Source: a virus
Virus record (IMG/VR): IMGVR_UViG_3300043409_000185
Location: 1 to 45,119 of that record
Length of the DNA stretch: 45,119 nucleotides
Direction: 5' to 3' (one strand)
Shown here in pieces: positions 1 to 10,774 of this stretch (position 1 is its first letter; the number at the start of each line of letters is the position of its first letter). The notes beneath the pieces are model-generated. The model searched no databases, had not been told where the DNA came from, and saw only the letters and a list, made by a program, of their open reading frames with translations. The position numbers and the translations under genes are program-made.

Positions 1-742
1 GGGGCACTAGCTCCTTTACGCATACTCAAGTCACCACCGACTGTTGTTAGTGCAGGGGCACTAACTCCTTCATGCATAGTCAAGTCACCACCGACTGTTG
101 TTAGTGCAGAGACAATAGCTCCTTCATATATATCCGCATTGCCACCCACTGTTGTTAGTGCAGGGGCACTAGCTCCTCTACGTATAATTACATAGCCGCC
201 CACTGTTGTTAGCGCAGGCGCACTAGCTCTTCCATGTATAAACATATCGCCACCCACCGTTGTTAGTGCAGAGACAATAGCTCTTTCATTTATAATTGCA
301 GTGCCACCCACTGTTGTTAGTGCAGGGACAATAGCTCCGTCATATATACTTGCATCGCCGCCCACTGTTGCTAGTGCAGGGACACTAGCTCCTTCATATA
401 TATCCGCATTGCCACCCACTGTTGTTAGTGCAGGGGCACTAGCTCCTCTACGTATAATTACATAGCCGCCCACTGTTGTTAGTGCAGGGACACTAGCTCC
501 TCTACGTATAATTACATAGCCGCCCACTGTTGTTAGCGCAGGCGCACTAGCTCTTCCATGTATAAACGCATCGCCGCCCACTGTTGTTAGTGCAGGGACA
601 CTAGCTCCTTCATTTATACTTGCATAGCCGCCCACTGTTGTTAGTGCAGGGACACTAGCTCCTGTATCTATACTCGCATCGCCGCCCACTGTTGTTAGTG
701 CAGGGACACTAGCTCCTTCATATATATCCGCAGTGCCACCCA
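1..742 (-). repeat. 54-bp tandem repeat array encoding 18-aa ALTTVGG solenoid units
   Basis: The core CTGTTGTTAG recurs with an exact 54-bp period at 41, 95, 149, 203, 257 (one base changed), 311, 365 (one base changed), 419, 473, 527, 581, 635 and 689, with a degenerate first unit at about 743. Each unit encodes 18 residues of the pattern ALTTVGG-x3-I-x2-GASxP on the minus strand. A block starting at 121 reappears almost unchanged at 391 (offset 270 = 5 units), so units were duplicated in groups. The array continues past the left edge. Regular spacing of Leu, Val, Ile and Gly suggests a beta-solenoid. Confidence 0.95.
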
Positions 743-3700
743 CAGCTTTTAAGTTGGGCGCAGCTTCATTTATGATCACATCATCATTTACTACAATACC
801 CCCGTCAGCATCTACATAAACCTTTGTTCCTTGTGCAGCGTAATACCTCTCAGCTAACCCAATGCCATTAATTCTTGCGTAGCCTCTACTTTTTTCAACG
901 AGTTCGCCAGACGCAACCTTTTCTTTTATCATGGCTGTAAACTGTGATTTTCTTACCGCTTTTGTTATGTCCCCTTTAGTTTGCCCCGTCATGTTCTTTA
1001 TCTTTCCAGAATCTACGAGGTTAGTGATCTCCTTTATGTATTTTGTGGGGATGCTACGGTCATTCTGTGGACCTTGTATCTCTTGTACTTCATCCCCCTC
1101 AAACCTAATAGCCACTTGTGGTTTTTTATCATCTACATATACCCAGAAATCACCCTTCTGTATATATGGAGCCGCCATAGTAGATCTAGTACACCAACCC
1201 GTACAACTTAACGATTGCACTGCAGCTACTCGCTCATCAAACTTAGGATCATTTCTGTCAGTCTGCGGTATCTTTCTCCATCCAGTTGTTGCATCACCAA
1301 GCTCAACTAGGTCTTTAGTGGCATCTACTAGCGCAGATTGATATGCAGTAGCAAACTTAATATTCTCCCCCTGCTTAAACTTTGCGTATACCTGTCCTAG
1401 CGCATTAGCATTTAGTGGCGCACCCGTATCAGGCTTATCAGTTCGCATTGACTTAAGCAGGCTAGATATTACATAGTCTCTCCAGAATGGATCTTTTTTC
1501 ATCTCTGGGTTTACATTTTCTAAGTAGTTCTTCCATTCTTTTATGTTAGCTTTCCGCTGGCTTGCGACTGTATCCAGTATTTCTTGTATCCCTTTACTCT
1601 TATTACCTGTCTTGTATTCCTGTATTGCGTGCTGTATATCAGGTGGATAGGCGTTAATATCGTCGTTGGTTAGACCTTGCATGTATGCAGCGCCATCAAA
1701 ATCAGGGACATTCTTTATTTGATCTTTATAGTGTTCTTCAGCCGCTTCTGTTGCTTGGTCTATTGTTTTTATATTCGCAAAGTTAATACTCTTGTTAGCC
1801 TCGGTAAATAAAACCCATGATTTAGCTGACCCGGTAGCTTTCATCCTATCTACTTTTGCTGATACTAAAACATTACCCCCTTCTAATTGCCTGCCCCTAC
1901 CTTTATTTGTGCCCTCAACAACAAAGTTTTTAGCCGCGTTCAGAAGTTCATTAACTTCTTTATCTGTTGGGTTAGTGATACCTAGGCGCTGTAAGAACTG
2001 ACGCACAATATTCTTTATCTGTTGCCACACAGACTGCAGTGCTCTGTCACCTTGCATATCCGCAAGTACTTCTTCGACCGCCGTAGCCTTATCTAAGCCT
2101 TCTTTTATCTTAATATCCGCTGCTCTTTGTATCGTTGGGTTTTGATCGTAGATACGGTTCATCGTCTTGGTGTAAGCACTACCTAATACCGCACGTAGTC
2201 CATAGTGCCCTAGGGCCTCATGAGCAACTGTAACTAGAGTATCTCTAGCATCAGTAATGTTGTCTGCTATCAGATATACTTTTTTTGTTCGTGGGTCAAA
2301 AATGCCCTTCGGAGTTACCTCTTCATCAAGGCGGGCTTGTACATGTGCAGGTAGGTCGCTGACACTTTGTACGACACTAATATCAGGAGCGTTGGCCCAC
2401 TTAGCTGAGATAGCATCAACTGCCTTTTTAACGTCAACTGCTTGTATACCCTGTGTACCCTTTGGAGCAGTACGGTATAGGTTATCGTTACCTTCTGCGT
2501 CTTTAATATCTTGCTCTAAGTCTGCAGATACTTTTGTACGTTTGGCTCCAAGTCTTTCCCTTGCTGCGGCTATGCGTTCATCCCGTTTATCCTGTTCCTC
2601 CTCAGTAAGTAGCTTTTCTTCCGCTTTAGGCGCAGGTTGTACTTTAGGCGCAGTAGATTTAGGCGCAGGTTGTACTTTAGGCGCAGGTTGTACTTTAGGC
2701 GCAGGTTGTACTTTAGGCGCAGTAGGTTTAGGCGCAGTAGGTTTAGTAGCTGCTTTTGCTAGTGCACTAGGTTGCGTGACTTTTCCCACATTAGAAACTC
2801 TAGCAGGTCCCGCACTGCTAACCACTCTTGGTATGTTAGGCGCTTTAACACTGGGCGTAGCGGTAATGACGGGTCCTGTAGATACTGGAACGCTTCCGTT
2901 AGTTGGGCCGCTGATAGGTTCTGCACTCGCTTTGTTACTGCTTGTTTGTCCATCTGGGGCTCCCTGAAATTCTGGTCTCTTTAAGAACTCAGTTATGTTT
3001 GTTTTTACCTCTGGGGCTACTCTAGGATTTATAGCGTGCTTTTGTAACTTAGCCGCTACCCGCTTAGCAGCAACTGGGTCTGATATATCCTCACCAATTA
3101 TGCTGTTTTCACCCCTAACAATTACGGCGTTCTTGTTTATGCCTAAGTTTGCGGTAGTGTTAGGATCAATTACAAACGCAGGCTTAAAATCTGGGAGTTC
3201 CGCAGTTAATGCTTTGAATTCTTGCAGATCTTGCTGGCTAGGTAAAACCCCTCTCTGTTTGTCATTGTATAACTCTTGTAGACGGACTAACTTTTGCTGT
3301 TGTTCTTCTACCTCACTCTGCCCCCTCTTTTCAGCAAAGAACTTTTGTTGCTCAGGAGTAAGCTCAGTTGGGGTTTCCTGACCCGGTACTTGTATAGGCC
3401 CCGGTGCAGGTGTTTGTGGTGGGGTGTAAATAGCTCGAGGCGGGGTGTACCCTTGTTCAAACGAGGTAAGCCCTTTCTGGTCCTCGAACAAATCCGCTTG
3501 GGCCTTATTTACTATAGGGGGAGCACCTTGCTCTGCACCCGGGGGTATCGTTTGCTGCGGGACATTAGACGGTTGCAGTGCAAACTCTGGTCTACGTTGT
3601 TCTTGCCCTTCTACTACTTCTAGCGGCTTAGGAATAACTTCTTCTGTAGCACTAGCAATATCAGGAGTAGCTTGAGTCGCGTAGTACTCATCCTCTCTAC

Positions 3701-4991
3701 GCTTTATAATGTTTAACTTGTTGATTTCTTCAGTCGATAACAGTTCACCCGAAGCTAGAGCCTTCTGTAGTATGTCTATGTGTTGCTGGTCAAAGTAATG
3801 CTGCTGCTCTGGGGTTATCCCTTCCTGCGCTTCAACCTCACCTAAGACAACGCCTCTTCCTGTGCTTTTGCGGTACAGTTCTGGGTCTTGCTCAGCCTCT
3901 TGGTCATGGCTTGTTTGTATTTCATTCTGTAGTGCGTCTATTTTTTTTAGCGCGGCTTTTCTTTCTTCTTCTCTAGCCTCTTCTCTGCCCTTAGCACCAA
4001 TGCCACTAACCCCACCAGTTACACCTGAGATACCCCCACCGGCTACTGCACCCCGTACTCCTGACTCAACTAGACGATTAAACTCTTTGCTACCCCATAC
4101 ATCTTTGTTATCCCCGACAAACTTCTCAGCCATAATACTAATGGCTTCTTGCCCAGCTTCAGTCGGTCCTTCGGTTGCCACCCCAGTTATACCACCTGCT
4201 AAAGCAGCTCTAATCATTCCGGGCTTCATACCGGATTTCTCTAGTATCTTCTCTATAACCCCCAGTTTCATGCCGGGAGTAAATTGTCTTAATATGTATG
4301 CAGGGAATATTGAATCAAGTGCGGCAGAAACGGAGCCTGCGAGTACAGAAGCACCCGGAGCCATCTGCCCAGTTTCTTCGTATATATTCTGGAATACTTC
4401 GGGAGTATTTAGTGCAAAGGAGCCAAGGTACGCCCCACCAATTTGACCCGCCCTAGCTGCCGTAGCAGCCGCAGCACCAGTTAACCCCCGGGCAGCTAAC
4501 ATACCACCGCCTATTCCGGGTACTAACGCAGTAGCTAAGTTTGGTATTTGTTCAGCCGCAGTTTCAGCGGCAAATGGAAGGTAATCACTAGGGCCTTTAA
4601 CGTCGCCTAGTGTTGGGTATCTTGCAGGGTATTTCTCTTGGATTTCTTGTTGGGTAGCAGCAGCTTCTTCCATCTGCCTTTTAGCATAGTCATCTGCGCC
4701 AACCGTCTTAGCAGCTAGTGCGGGTAGTACGTCAGCTAGTAGTGATCCTGTTTGCTTAGCCCCACGTATAACCGCACTGCCCATCATCTTGCCAAACCCG
4801 GGCTCTTCTGCGGGTTCAGGTTCTTCAGCTAGGGATAAACCAAAGCGTTGTTGGATTGCATTTCTTGTTGCTTCGTTAGCAGAAGTATAGTCTTTGTCAC
4901 CCGCTGAATACTTATCAAAGATAGCCTGTTTAGTAGCGGCATTAGCATTGATATAATTTGGGTCGTTGCGTATTTCTAGCAGCGTTGGCAT
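1..4991 (-). CDS. Giant multidomain virion/polyvalent protein with HExxxH motif and C-terminal solenoid repeats (3' end off window)
   Basis: The frame is open from the ATG at 4991 to the window edge (1,663 codons), so the real protein is longer. I infer a giant internal-virion or injected polyvalent protein. Order seen: Asp/Asn-rich N-terminus; Ala/Gly-rich hydrophobic stretch about residues 140-290 containing TEGPTEAGQE, like membrane-active parts of phage internal proteins; Pro/Gln-rich middle; Lys-Pro-Ala linker with APKVQP repeats (about 750-790); a zincin-like HEALGH (H924, E925, H929) with EEVLAD at 973-978; a Cys/Trp block GWCTRS near 1266 followed by AIRFEGDEV; then 18-residue ALTTVGG repeats to the edge. 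The HExxxH...EExxAD pair resembles the zinc site of dipeptidyl peptidase III (HELLGH/EECRAE) but nothing else of that family is visible. It starts three bases after the preceding stop. Domain assignments are from motif reading only. Confidence 0.85.
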   Translation of the reverse strand, partial: MPTLLEIRNDPNYINANAATKQAIFDKYSAGDKDYTSANEATRNAIQQRFGLSLAEEPEPAEEPGFGKMMGSAVIRGAKQTGSLLADVLPALAAKTVGADDYAKRQMEEAAATQQEIQEKYPARYPTLGDVKGPSDYLPFAAETAAEQIPNLATALVPGIGGGMLAARGLTGAAAATAARAGQIGGAYLGSFALNTPEVFQNIYEETGQMAPGASVLAGSVSAALDSIFPAYILRQFTPGMKLGVIEKILEKSGMKPGMIRAALAGGITGVATEGPTEAGQEAISIMAEKFVGDNKDVWGSKEFNRLVESGVRGAVAGGGISGVTGGVSGIGAKGREEAREEERKAALKKIDALQNEIQTSHDQEAEQDPELYRKSTGRGVVLGEVEAQEGITPEQQHYFDQQHIDILQKALASGELLSTEEINKLNIIKRREDEYYATQATPDIASATEEVIPKPLEVVEGQEQRRPEFALQPSNVPQQTIPPGAEQGAPPIVNKAQADLFEDQKGLTSFEQGYTPPRAIYTPPQTPAPGPIQVPGQETPTELTPEQQKFFAEKRGQSEVEEQQQKLVRLQELYNDKQRGVLPSQQDLQEFKALTAELPDFKPAFVIDPNTTANLGINKNAVIVRGENSIIGEDISDPVAAKRVAAKLQKHAINPRVAPEVKTNITEFLKRPEFQGAPDGQTSSNKASAEPISGPTNGSVPVSTGPVITATPSVKAPNIPRVVSSAGPARVSNVGKVTQPSALAKAATKPTAPKPTAPKVQPAPKVQPAPKVQPAPKSTAPKVQPAPKAEEKLLTEEEQDKRDERIAAARERLGAKRTKVSADLEQDIKDAEGNDNLYRTAPKGTQGIQAVDVKKAVDAISAKWANAPDISVVQSVSDLPAHVQARLDEEVTPKGIFDPRTKKVYLIADNITDARDTLVTVAHEALGHYGLRAVLGSAYTKTMNRIYDQNPTIQRAADIKIKEGLDKATAVEEVLADMQGDRALQSVWQQIKNIVRQFLQRLGITNPTDKEVNELLNAAKNFVVEGTNKGRGRQLEGGNVLVSAKVDRMKATGSAKSWVLFTEANKSINFANIKTIDQATEAAEEHYKDQIKNVPDFDGAAYMQGLTNDDINAYPPDIQHAIQEYKTGNKSKGIQEILDTVASQRKANIKEWKNYLENVNPEMKKDPFWRDYVISSLLKSMRTDKPDTGAPLNANALGQVYAKFKQGENIKFATAYQSALVDATKDLVELGDATTGWRKIPQTDRNDPKFDERVAAVQSLSCTGWCTRSTMAAPYIQKGDFWVYVDDKKPQVAIRFEGDEVQEIQGPQNDRSIPTKYIKEITNLVDSGKIKNMTGQTKGDITKAVRKSQFTAMIKEKVASGELVEKSRGYARINGIGLAERYYAAQGTKVYVDADGGIVVNDDVIINEAAPNLKAVGGTADIYEGASVPALTTVGGDASIDTGASVPALTTVGGYASINEGASVPALTTVGGDAFIHGRASAPALTTVGGYVIIRRGASVPALTTVGGYVIIRRGASAPALTTVGGNADIYEGASVPALATVGGDASIYDGAIVPALTTVGGTAIINERAIVSALTTVGGDMFIHGRASAPALTTVGGYVIIRRGASAPALTTVGGNADIYEGAIVSALTTVGGDLTMHEGVSAPALTTVGGDLSMRKGASA

Positions 4992-4994
4992 CTG

Positions 4995-6470
4995 CTACTT
5001 CCCAGCTAAAAGGGGATTACTTTTATTTACTTCCCCTCCACCCCCACCCCCACCGCTCACCCATTGCTGCCTAGCGGCTTCTAGCTTAGCCGCACTTAGT
5101 CCTTTAAACTCAGGCTGATATTGTACCGTTTCGTACCATAATTTCTCCCGGTTGAGCTTCTGCTCTTCACTAAAGTCGCGCCCACCTCTTCCTATATTGG
5201 CAAATTCTAGTGCAGCGGCTTTCTGCTCCGGGGTTGAATTTGGATTTGCATACACTTCAAAGGGGGTAATGTTCTTATCCAGTCTTCTGGATGTTGCCCC
5301 AATTCTTGCTGCAGCCAAATGGCCCTCCACCTGCATTTCCGCTACTTCTAAGGCTCTCTTGTTAGTTAGCTGGTTGTTCATAATATCGGCTGAGATCTTA
5401 TACTCGCCCTGCTCCAAGGCTTGTTCACCGCGTTTAATAGCAGCAAGGTCTTTAATGTCCTCCTTGGTGGTTTTCTTATGCGCTTCAATTTGCTGGGCGT
5501 AGGCTGAGAACCCCTTAGACAGAGCCTCACCAATATTAACTAAGGCAAATGGGGACTTACCTGCCATCATTTCTGCGCCTGTGTATCCTACAGTTCTATA
5601 CAGCAAGTCCTTTTTATTCTTAGCTATTGATTCTGGAGTATCTACTAACCCCGTAGTATCAGCAGGTGTTCTAGTTGGCAACTTAAGTAGGTTCATTCCT
5701 TGCTGTGCAAACTCGTCACTTGCTGGTGCTCCTTGTTGTGCCATTGCCGATAGTGGCCCTGCTGGTGCTGGTTTGGTCTCACCAATCTTTTCTCTAGCTT
5801 TAACCACAGCTAATGGTGCTGCAACTGCGGGTGCTGCGGCAGCTTCAGGTGAATCCATGATTGGGGGTAAACCCCCGGAGGGACCTTGATTTTGGGTATA
5901 GTCTCGGTTTGGCCTATACGCTTGAGGTTCAAACATTGGCCTAGTATTAGCACCTCTAGCCTGTTCTGCCTCTAGTTGGAACGCAGCTAGTTCCGCATCA
6001 ATTGGGTCCCGTGTTTCATACTCTTTTTTTACCCTTCCACCCTCATCAAATGCAACTATTCCGCCGGTAGCAAAGTTGTCCTGATTGTACTTCTCGCCGG
6101 GTCTTGGGATACTCATTAGACCACCATGTGCAGCAGATATAGCAGCGGCAGACTGTGGGGCTTGGGCTAACTGGGGCATGTGCATACGTGCAGCTATCTC
6201 TTGCCGTGCGCCACCGGGGGCTTCTTGTGCGCCATTACCGGGTACGCCATTACCGGGGGCTACCCCAGCTAGTTGAGTTTTTGGGGCAAACACATCATTT
6301 GCTACCGTGGATCCGGGGGGCTTGTTAGCAGAGAGCACAATACGGTCTATCATCATTCCAGCCATAACCGCATCTAGAGGACTAATCTCCCCCATCTGAG
6401 CCATCTGCTGCAACTGTGGTTTAGAATATTTAGTAGCTAACGAATGTATTTGATTAGAACCGGGAATCAT
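4995..6470 (-). CDS. Putative internal virion protein, Ala/Pro/Gly-rich (491 aa)
   Basis: No catalytic motif is recognised. The N-terminus is compact and predicted helical, the middle is Ala/Pro-rich, and there are GGIVAFDEGG and GGLMSIP motifs of the kind I associate with virion proteins of uncultured marine phages. The C-terminal third is charged and helical (residues about 330-450), and a run of seven glycines lies close to the end. Start supported by AAGGGG seven bases upstream of the ATG. It sits between two other low-complexity virion-type genes, and the start of the giant protein follows its stop by three bases. By position and composition an ejection or internal-core protein is the best guess; a tail-associated role is possible. 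Confidence 0.7.
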   Translation of the reverse strand: MIPGSNQIHSLATKYSKPQLQQMAQMGEISPLDAVMAGMMIDRIVLSANKPPGSTVANDVFAPKTQLAGVAPGNGVPGNGAQEAPGGARQEIAARMHMPQLAQAPQSAAAISAAHGGLMSIPRPGEKYNQDNFATGGIVAFDEGGRVKKEYETRDPIDAELAAFQLEAEQARGANTRPMFEPQAYRPNRDYTQNQGPSGGLPPIMDSPEAAAAPAVAAPLAVVKAREKIGETKPAPAGPLSAMAQQGAPASDEFAQQGMNLLKLPTRTPADTTGLVDTPESIAKNKKDLLYRTVGYTGAEMMAGKSPFALVNIGEALSKGFSAYAQQIEAHKKTTKEDIKDLAAIKRGEQALEQGEYKISADIMNNQLTNKRALEVAEMQVEGHLAAARIGATSRRLDKNITPFEVYANPNSTPEQKAAALEFANIGRGGRDFSEEQKLNREKLWYETVQYQPEFKGLSAAKLEAARQQWVSGGGGGGGEVNKSNPLLAGK

Positions 6471-6483
6471 TTTGTACCCCTTA

Positions 6484-7584
6484 TTAGTTAGTGCTTAGGC
6501 CCGCTGTACCCAATGCGGCTAGTCCAGCCCCTGCAAGCTGCGAAGACATTGACGGTGGAGTTGCATACGTGGTTGCTGTTGAACCCATCTGTAGTGGCAT
6601 GCCACGAACCAAGTTCTGGTAGTAGCCCAACTGCTCCATTGGGTAGTCACGTTGCCGTAAGAAGTCAGCATACGCTGTATCTTGTTGTTGCTGTTGTAGC
6701 CCTTGTTGCTGAGCACCCACGTTGTACTGACCTTGAAGCCTCTGAAGATTAGCAGCTTGCTCTGCTGAACCTAACTGACCTAGGGCTTGAGCCCCACTAA
6801 TACCCGCTTGTATCCCACCCATCCCTTGCTGTACCAAGCCTCCGTAGCCACTCAAACCAGCTTGTAGCCCCTGCATACCCATTTGCCCTAGAGCTTGCTG
6901 ACGAGCCATTGCCGCTGAGTAGGCGTTTTGTAGCCCTTCCTGCTGGATCTTATTCTGTGTGAACCCTAGGTTTCTTTCGCGTTCAGTACTTGCAAGTAAC
7001 TGCCTAGCCCCGCCATATGTACCTTGTTGTGCTGCAGACAGGTTACTTACTAACTGACCTTTCTGAGCATCACGGAGGGCTTGCTCTTTCTGCACATCCA
7101 CCACATTCTGCATGAAGGGAGACATATAGGCAGACGGATCGGAAAACATTGCCCCAATACCTGCACCAGCAGTCCCATACCCCATACCCGCGCCTTGCAT
7201 AACCCCCGGTATTCCAGCAGATAACCCCTGTGCCCCAGACTCTAGCCCCATCATTGTGGCACCACCTAGCCCAGCACCCGCTGCACCAAATTGACCCGGA
7301 GTTCCTAACCCTAAAGTTTCTTGCTGCGCTGCTTGTTGGGCATCAGAAAAACCCGCTATACGTTGCCCTTCATACGGGGTGTATGGGCGGTAGGACTGAG
7401 CCTGTGCCCGTGACATTATGTCTTGTACGTAGGGCTCAGCATAGGCAGGTAGATTGCTCTGGGTAACAGTGGACGAAGTTTGAGCTGGCATACTGCCACC
7501 TTTATACAACTTAACTCTGCCAGCTTCTAGCTGGAACCCTCTTACATCTGGCCCGTCATTAAACTCAAAATTTGTATATGCCAT
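6484..7584 (-). CDS. Putative virion protein, Gln/Gly/Ala-rich (366 aa)
   Basis: Begins with a conserved-looking block (SNLPAYAEPYVQDIMSRAQ, then YRPYTPYEGQRIAGFSDAQQ) followed by long Gly/Ala/Gln-rich predicted helical sequence with near-repeats such as GMGGIQAG and GLQAGLSG, and a polyglutamine patch (QQQGLQQQQQ) near residue 300. I recognise the opening block as common in uncultured marine phage structural clusters but know no assigned function. GTGGAG upstream of the ATG is a good ribosome-binding site. It lies 13 bp from the next gene downstream and two bases after the GNAT-like gene, in a single block of late virion-type genes. Internal virion protein is an inference from context. Confidence 0.7.
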   Translation of the reverse strand: MAYTNFEFNDGPDVRGFQLEAGRVKLYKGGSMPAQTSSTVTQSNLPAYAEPYVQDIMSRAQAQSYRPYTPYEGQRIAGFSDAQQAAQQETLGLGTPGQFGAAGAGLGGATMMGLESGAQGLSAGIPGVMQGAGMGYGTAGAGIGAMFSDPSAYMSPFMQNVVDVQKEQALRDAQKGQLVSNLSAAQQGTYGGARQLLASTERERNLGFTQNKIQQEGLQNAYSAAMARQQALGQMGMQGLQAGLSGYGGLVQQGMGGIQAGISGAQALGQLGSAEQAANLQRLQGQYNVGAQQQGLQQQQQDTAYADFLRQRDYPMEQLGYYQNLVRGMPLQMGSTATTYATPPSMSSQLAGAGLAALGTAGLSTN

Positions 7585-7586
7585 GA

Positions 7587-7999
7587 TTACTCCACAGGTA
7601 TCTCAAAAAATATTCCTTTATGCGTAGCGCCTTCTGGTCCAAAGATCTTTAACCAGCCCGCCCGCCCTATAGACTCTATAACTCCACAATTACAATCCTT
7701 AGCAAACCTTTGTAGCATTAGCAGCATGGGGGTTTTCCATTTCAACCCTTCAACACCACCAATAAAGTTAAGCACTAAGGCATTAATCCTTGGGTAGCCA
7801 ACTACCTGAGTAACCACCGCCCCATACACCCCGTCATTGTCATAAGCAATCCACAACTGCCTTGAGCCATCTAGGATAACTGCCTTTATATCCTCTGTTT
7901 TGTACCTTCCGTAACTATACTCTGCTGCCTTATCCATGTACCCTTCAATTCCACCCCATACCGACTCTACATACTCAGGAAGAATTAAAGATATTTTAA

Positions 8000-8003
<4 letters not shown>
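7587..8003 (-). CDS. GNAT-like small phage protein (T7 gp13-type)
   Basis: A 138-residue protein with the pattern of the small GNAT-fold proteins found in the internal-protein cluster of podoviruses (T7 gp13 is the same length and lies in a similar place). Seen: WIAYDNDGVYGAVVTQV (beta strands 4-5 of an acetyltransferase-like core) and the C-terminal block GVIESIGRAGWLKIFGPEG. The canonical acetyl-CoA loop (Q/RxxGxG/A) is not evident, so activity is doubtful and a structural or assembly role is more likely. Its ATG overlaps the stop of the upstream gene (ATGA), indicating translational coupling with it. Confidence 0.65.
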
Positions 8004-10050
<2,047 letters not shown>

Positions 10051-10075
<25 letters not shown>

Positions 10076-10686
10076 AATAGGTCTCCTTTACATTGCAAAA
10101 ATTCCTGATAACTACCGATAGTCAATTCCTCTATGGCCTTGTCAGGATCGGTTTCTTCCGTCCCGCAGATCGTTGTCCACACAGTATCTTCATGCGTAAA
10201 CCCAGCACGCTTGATCCCAGCGGGTGACTCAAACATTTCGCCCGATTTCATGCGCTTCCAGCCGTCCTCAGTCAATACTGAAATATCGCCCTTTACCACA
10301 ATATTTACCTGCTTGTATTTGTGCATCTTACCGATGATTATAGTGCCTTTTGGCGATGTCATTTCACGAACATATACTTTATTACCAAAGCAATGGCGTA
10401 TTGGAAGCTCAACTTGTGGCATCTGCAATAATACAGCTTCAATGGCAAACAGCTTCTCGATCATGTCGCCACTCATCGCACTCATAACGGTAGTAAATTC
10501 TACCATTTCATTCGCTGTACTTTGGGGATCTACTAGCTGTAGGCTCATAGTGGCATTATCCTCGTCTGCATTTATTTCATTCGCTGTACTTTGGGGATCT
10601 ACTAGCTGTAGGCTCATAGTGGCATTATCCTCGTCTGCATTTATTTCATTCGCTGTACTTTGGGGATCTACTAGCTGTAGGCTCAT
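10051..10686 (-). CDS. Cupin-fold phage protein with triplicated N-terminus
   Basis: After residue about 60 the sequence reads as a cupin: KGTIIIGKMHKYKQVNIVVKG, then SVLTEDGWKRM and the conserved SPAGIKRAGFTHEDTVWTT block. Phage cupins of this type usually have HxH in the first motif; here it is HKYKQ, so a metal site is probably lost or altered. The first 69 residues are three identical 23-residue units (starting MSLQLVDPQS), each encoded by a 69-bp direct repeat carrying its own GAGG site and in-frame ATG. Any of the ATGs at 10686, 10617 or 10548 could be used; I give the most upstream. Role unknown; lies between the jelly-roll protein and the internal-protein cluster. Confidence 0.7.
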
Positions 10687-10711
10687 AGTGGCATTATCCT
10701 CGTCTGCATTT
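10505..10711. repeat. 69-bp direct repeat, three identical copies
   Basis: Units start at 10505, 10574 and 10643 and appear identical over 69 bp. They keep the reading frame of the cupin gene and each contains a GAGG motif and an ATG, so the translation start module itself is triplicated. The array abuts the 21-bp array exactly at 10711/10712. Confidence 0.95.
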
Positions 10712-10774
10712 AAACGTCAAGGTATTGCTGATAAACGTCAAGGTATTGCTGATAAACGTCAAGGTATTGCTGAT
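10712..10774. repeat. 21-bp direct repeat, three identical copies
   Basis: Units at 10712, 10733 and 10754 are identical 21-mers beginning AAACGTCAAGG. The unit furthest right contains the stop codon (minus-strand TGA at 10761-10759) of the jelly-roll-like gene, so the end of that gene has been copied twice into the following intergenic space. Confidence 0.95.

Noticed and set aside
1-742. Regular repeats that could be taken for a CRISPR array
   Set aside because: The units are contiguous 54-bp coding repeats in frame with the giant protein, without unique spacers of constant length.
931-4446. Several plus-strand open frames of 60-236 codons
   Set aside because: They are antisense to the single long minus-strand frame that runs from 4991 to the window edge and encodes recognisable motifs; none has a convincing start site or family.
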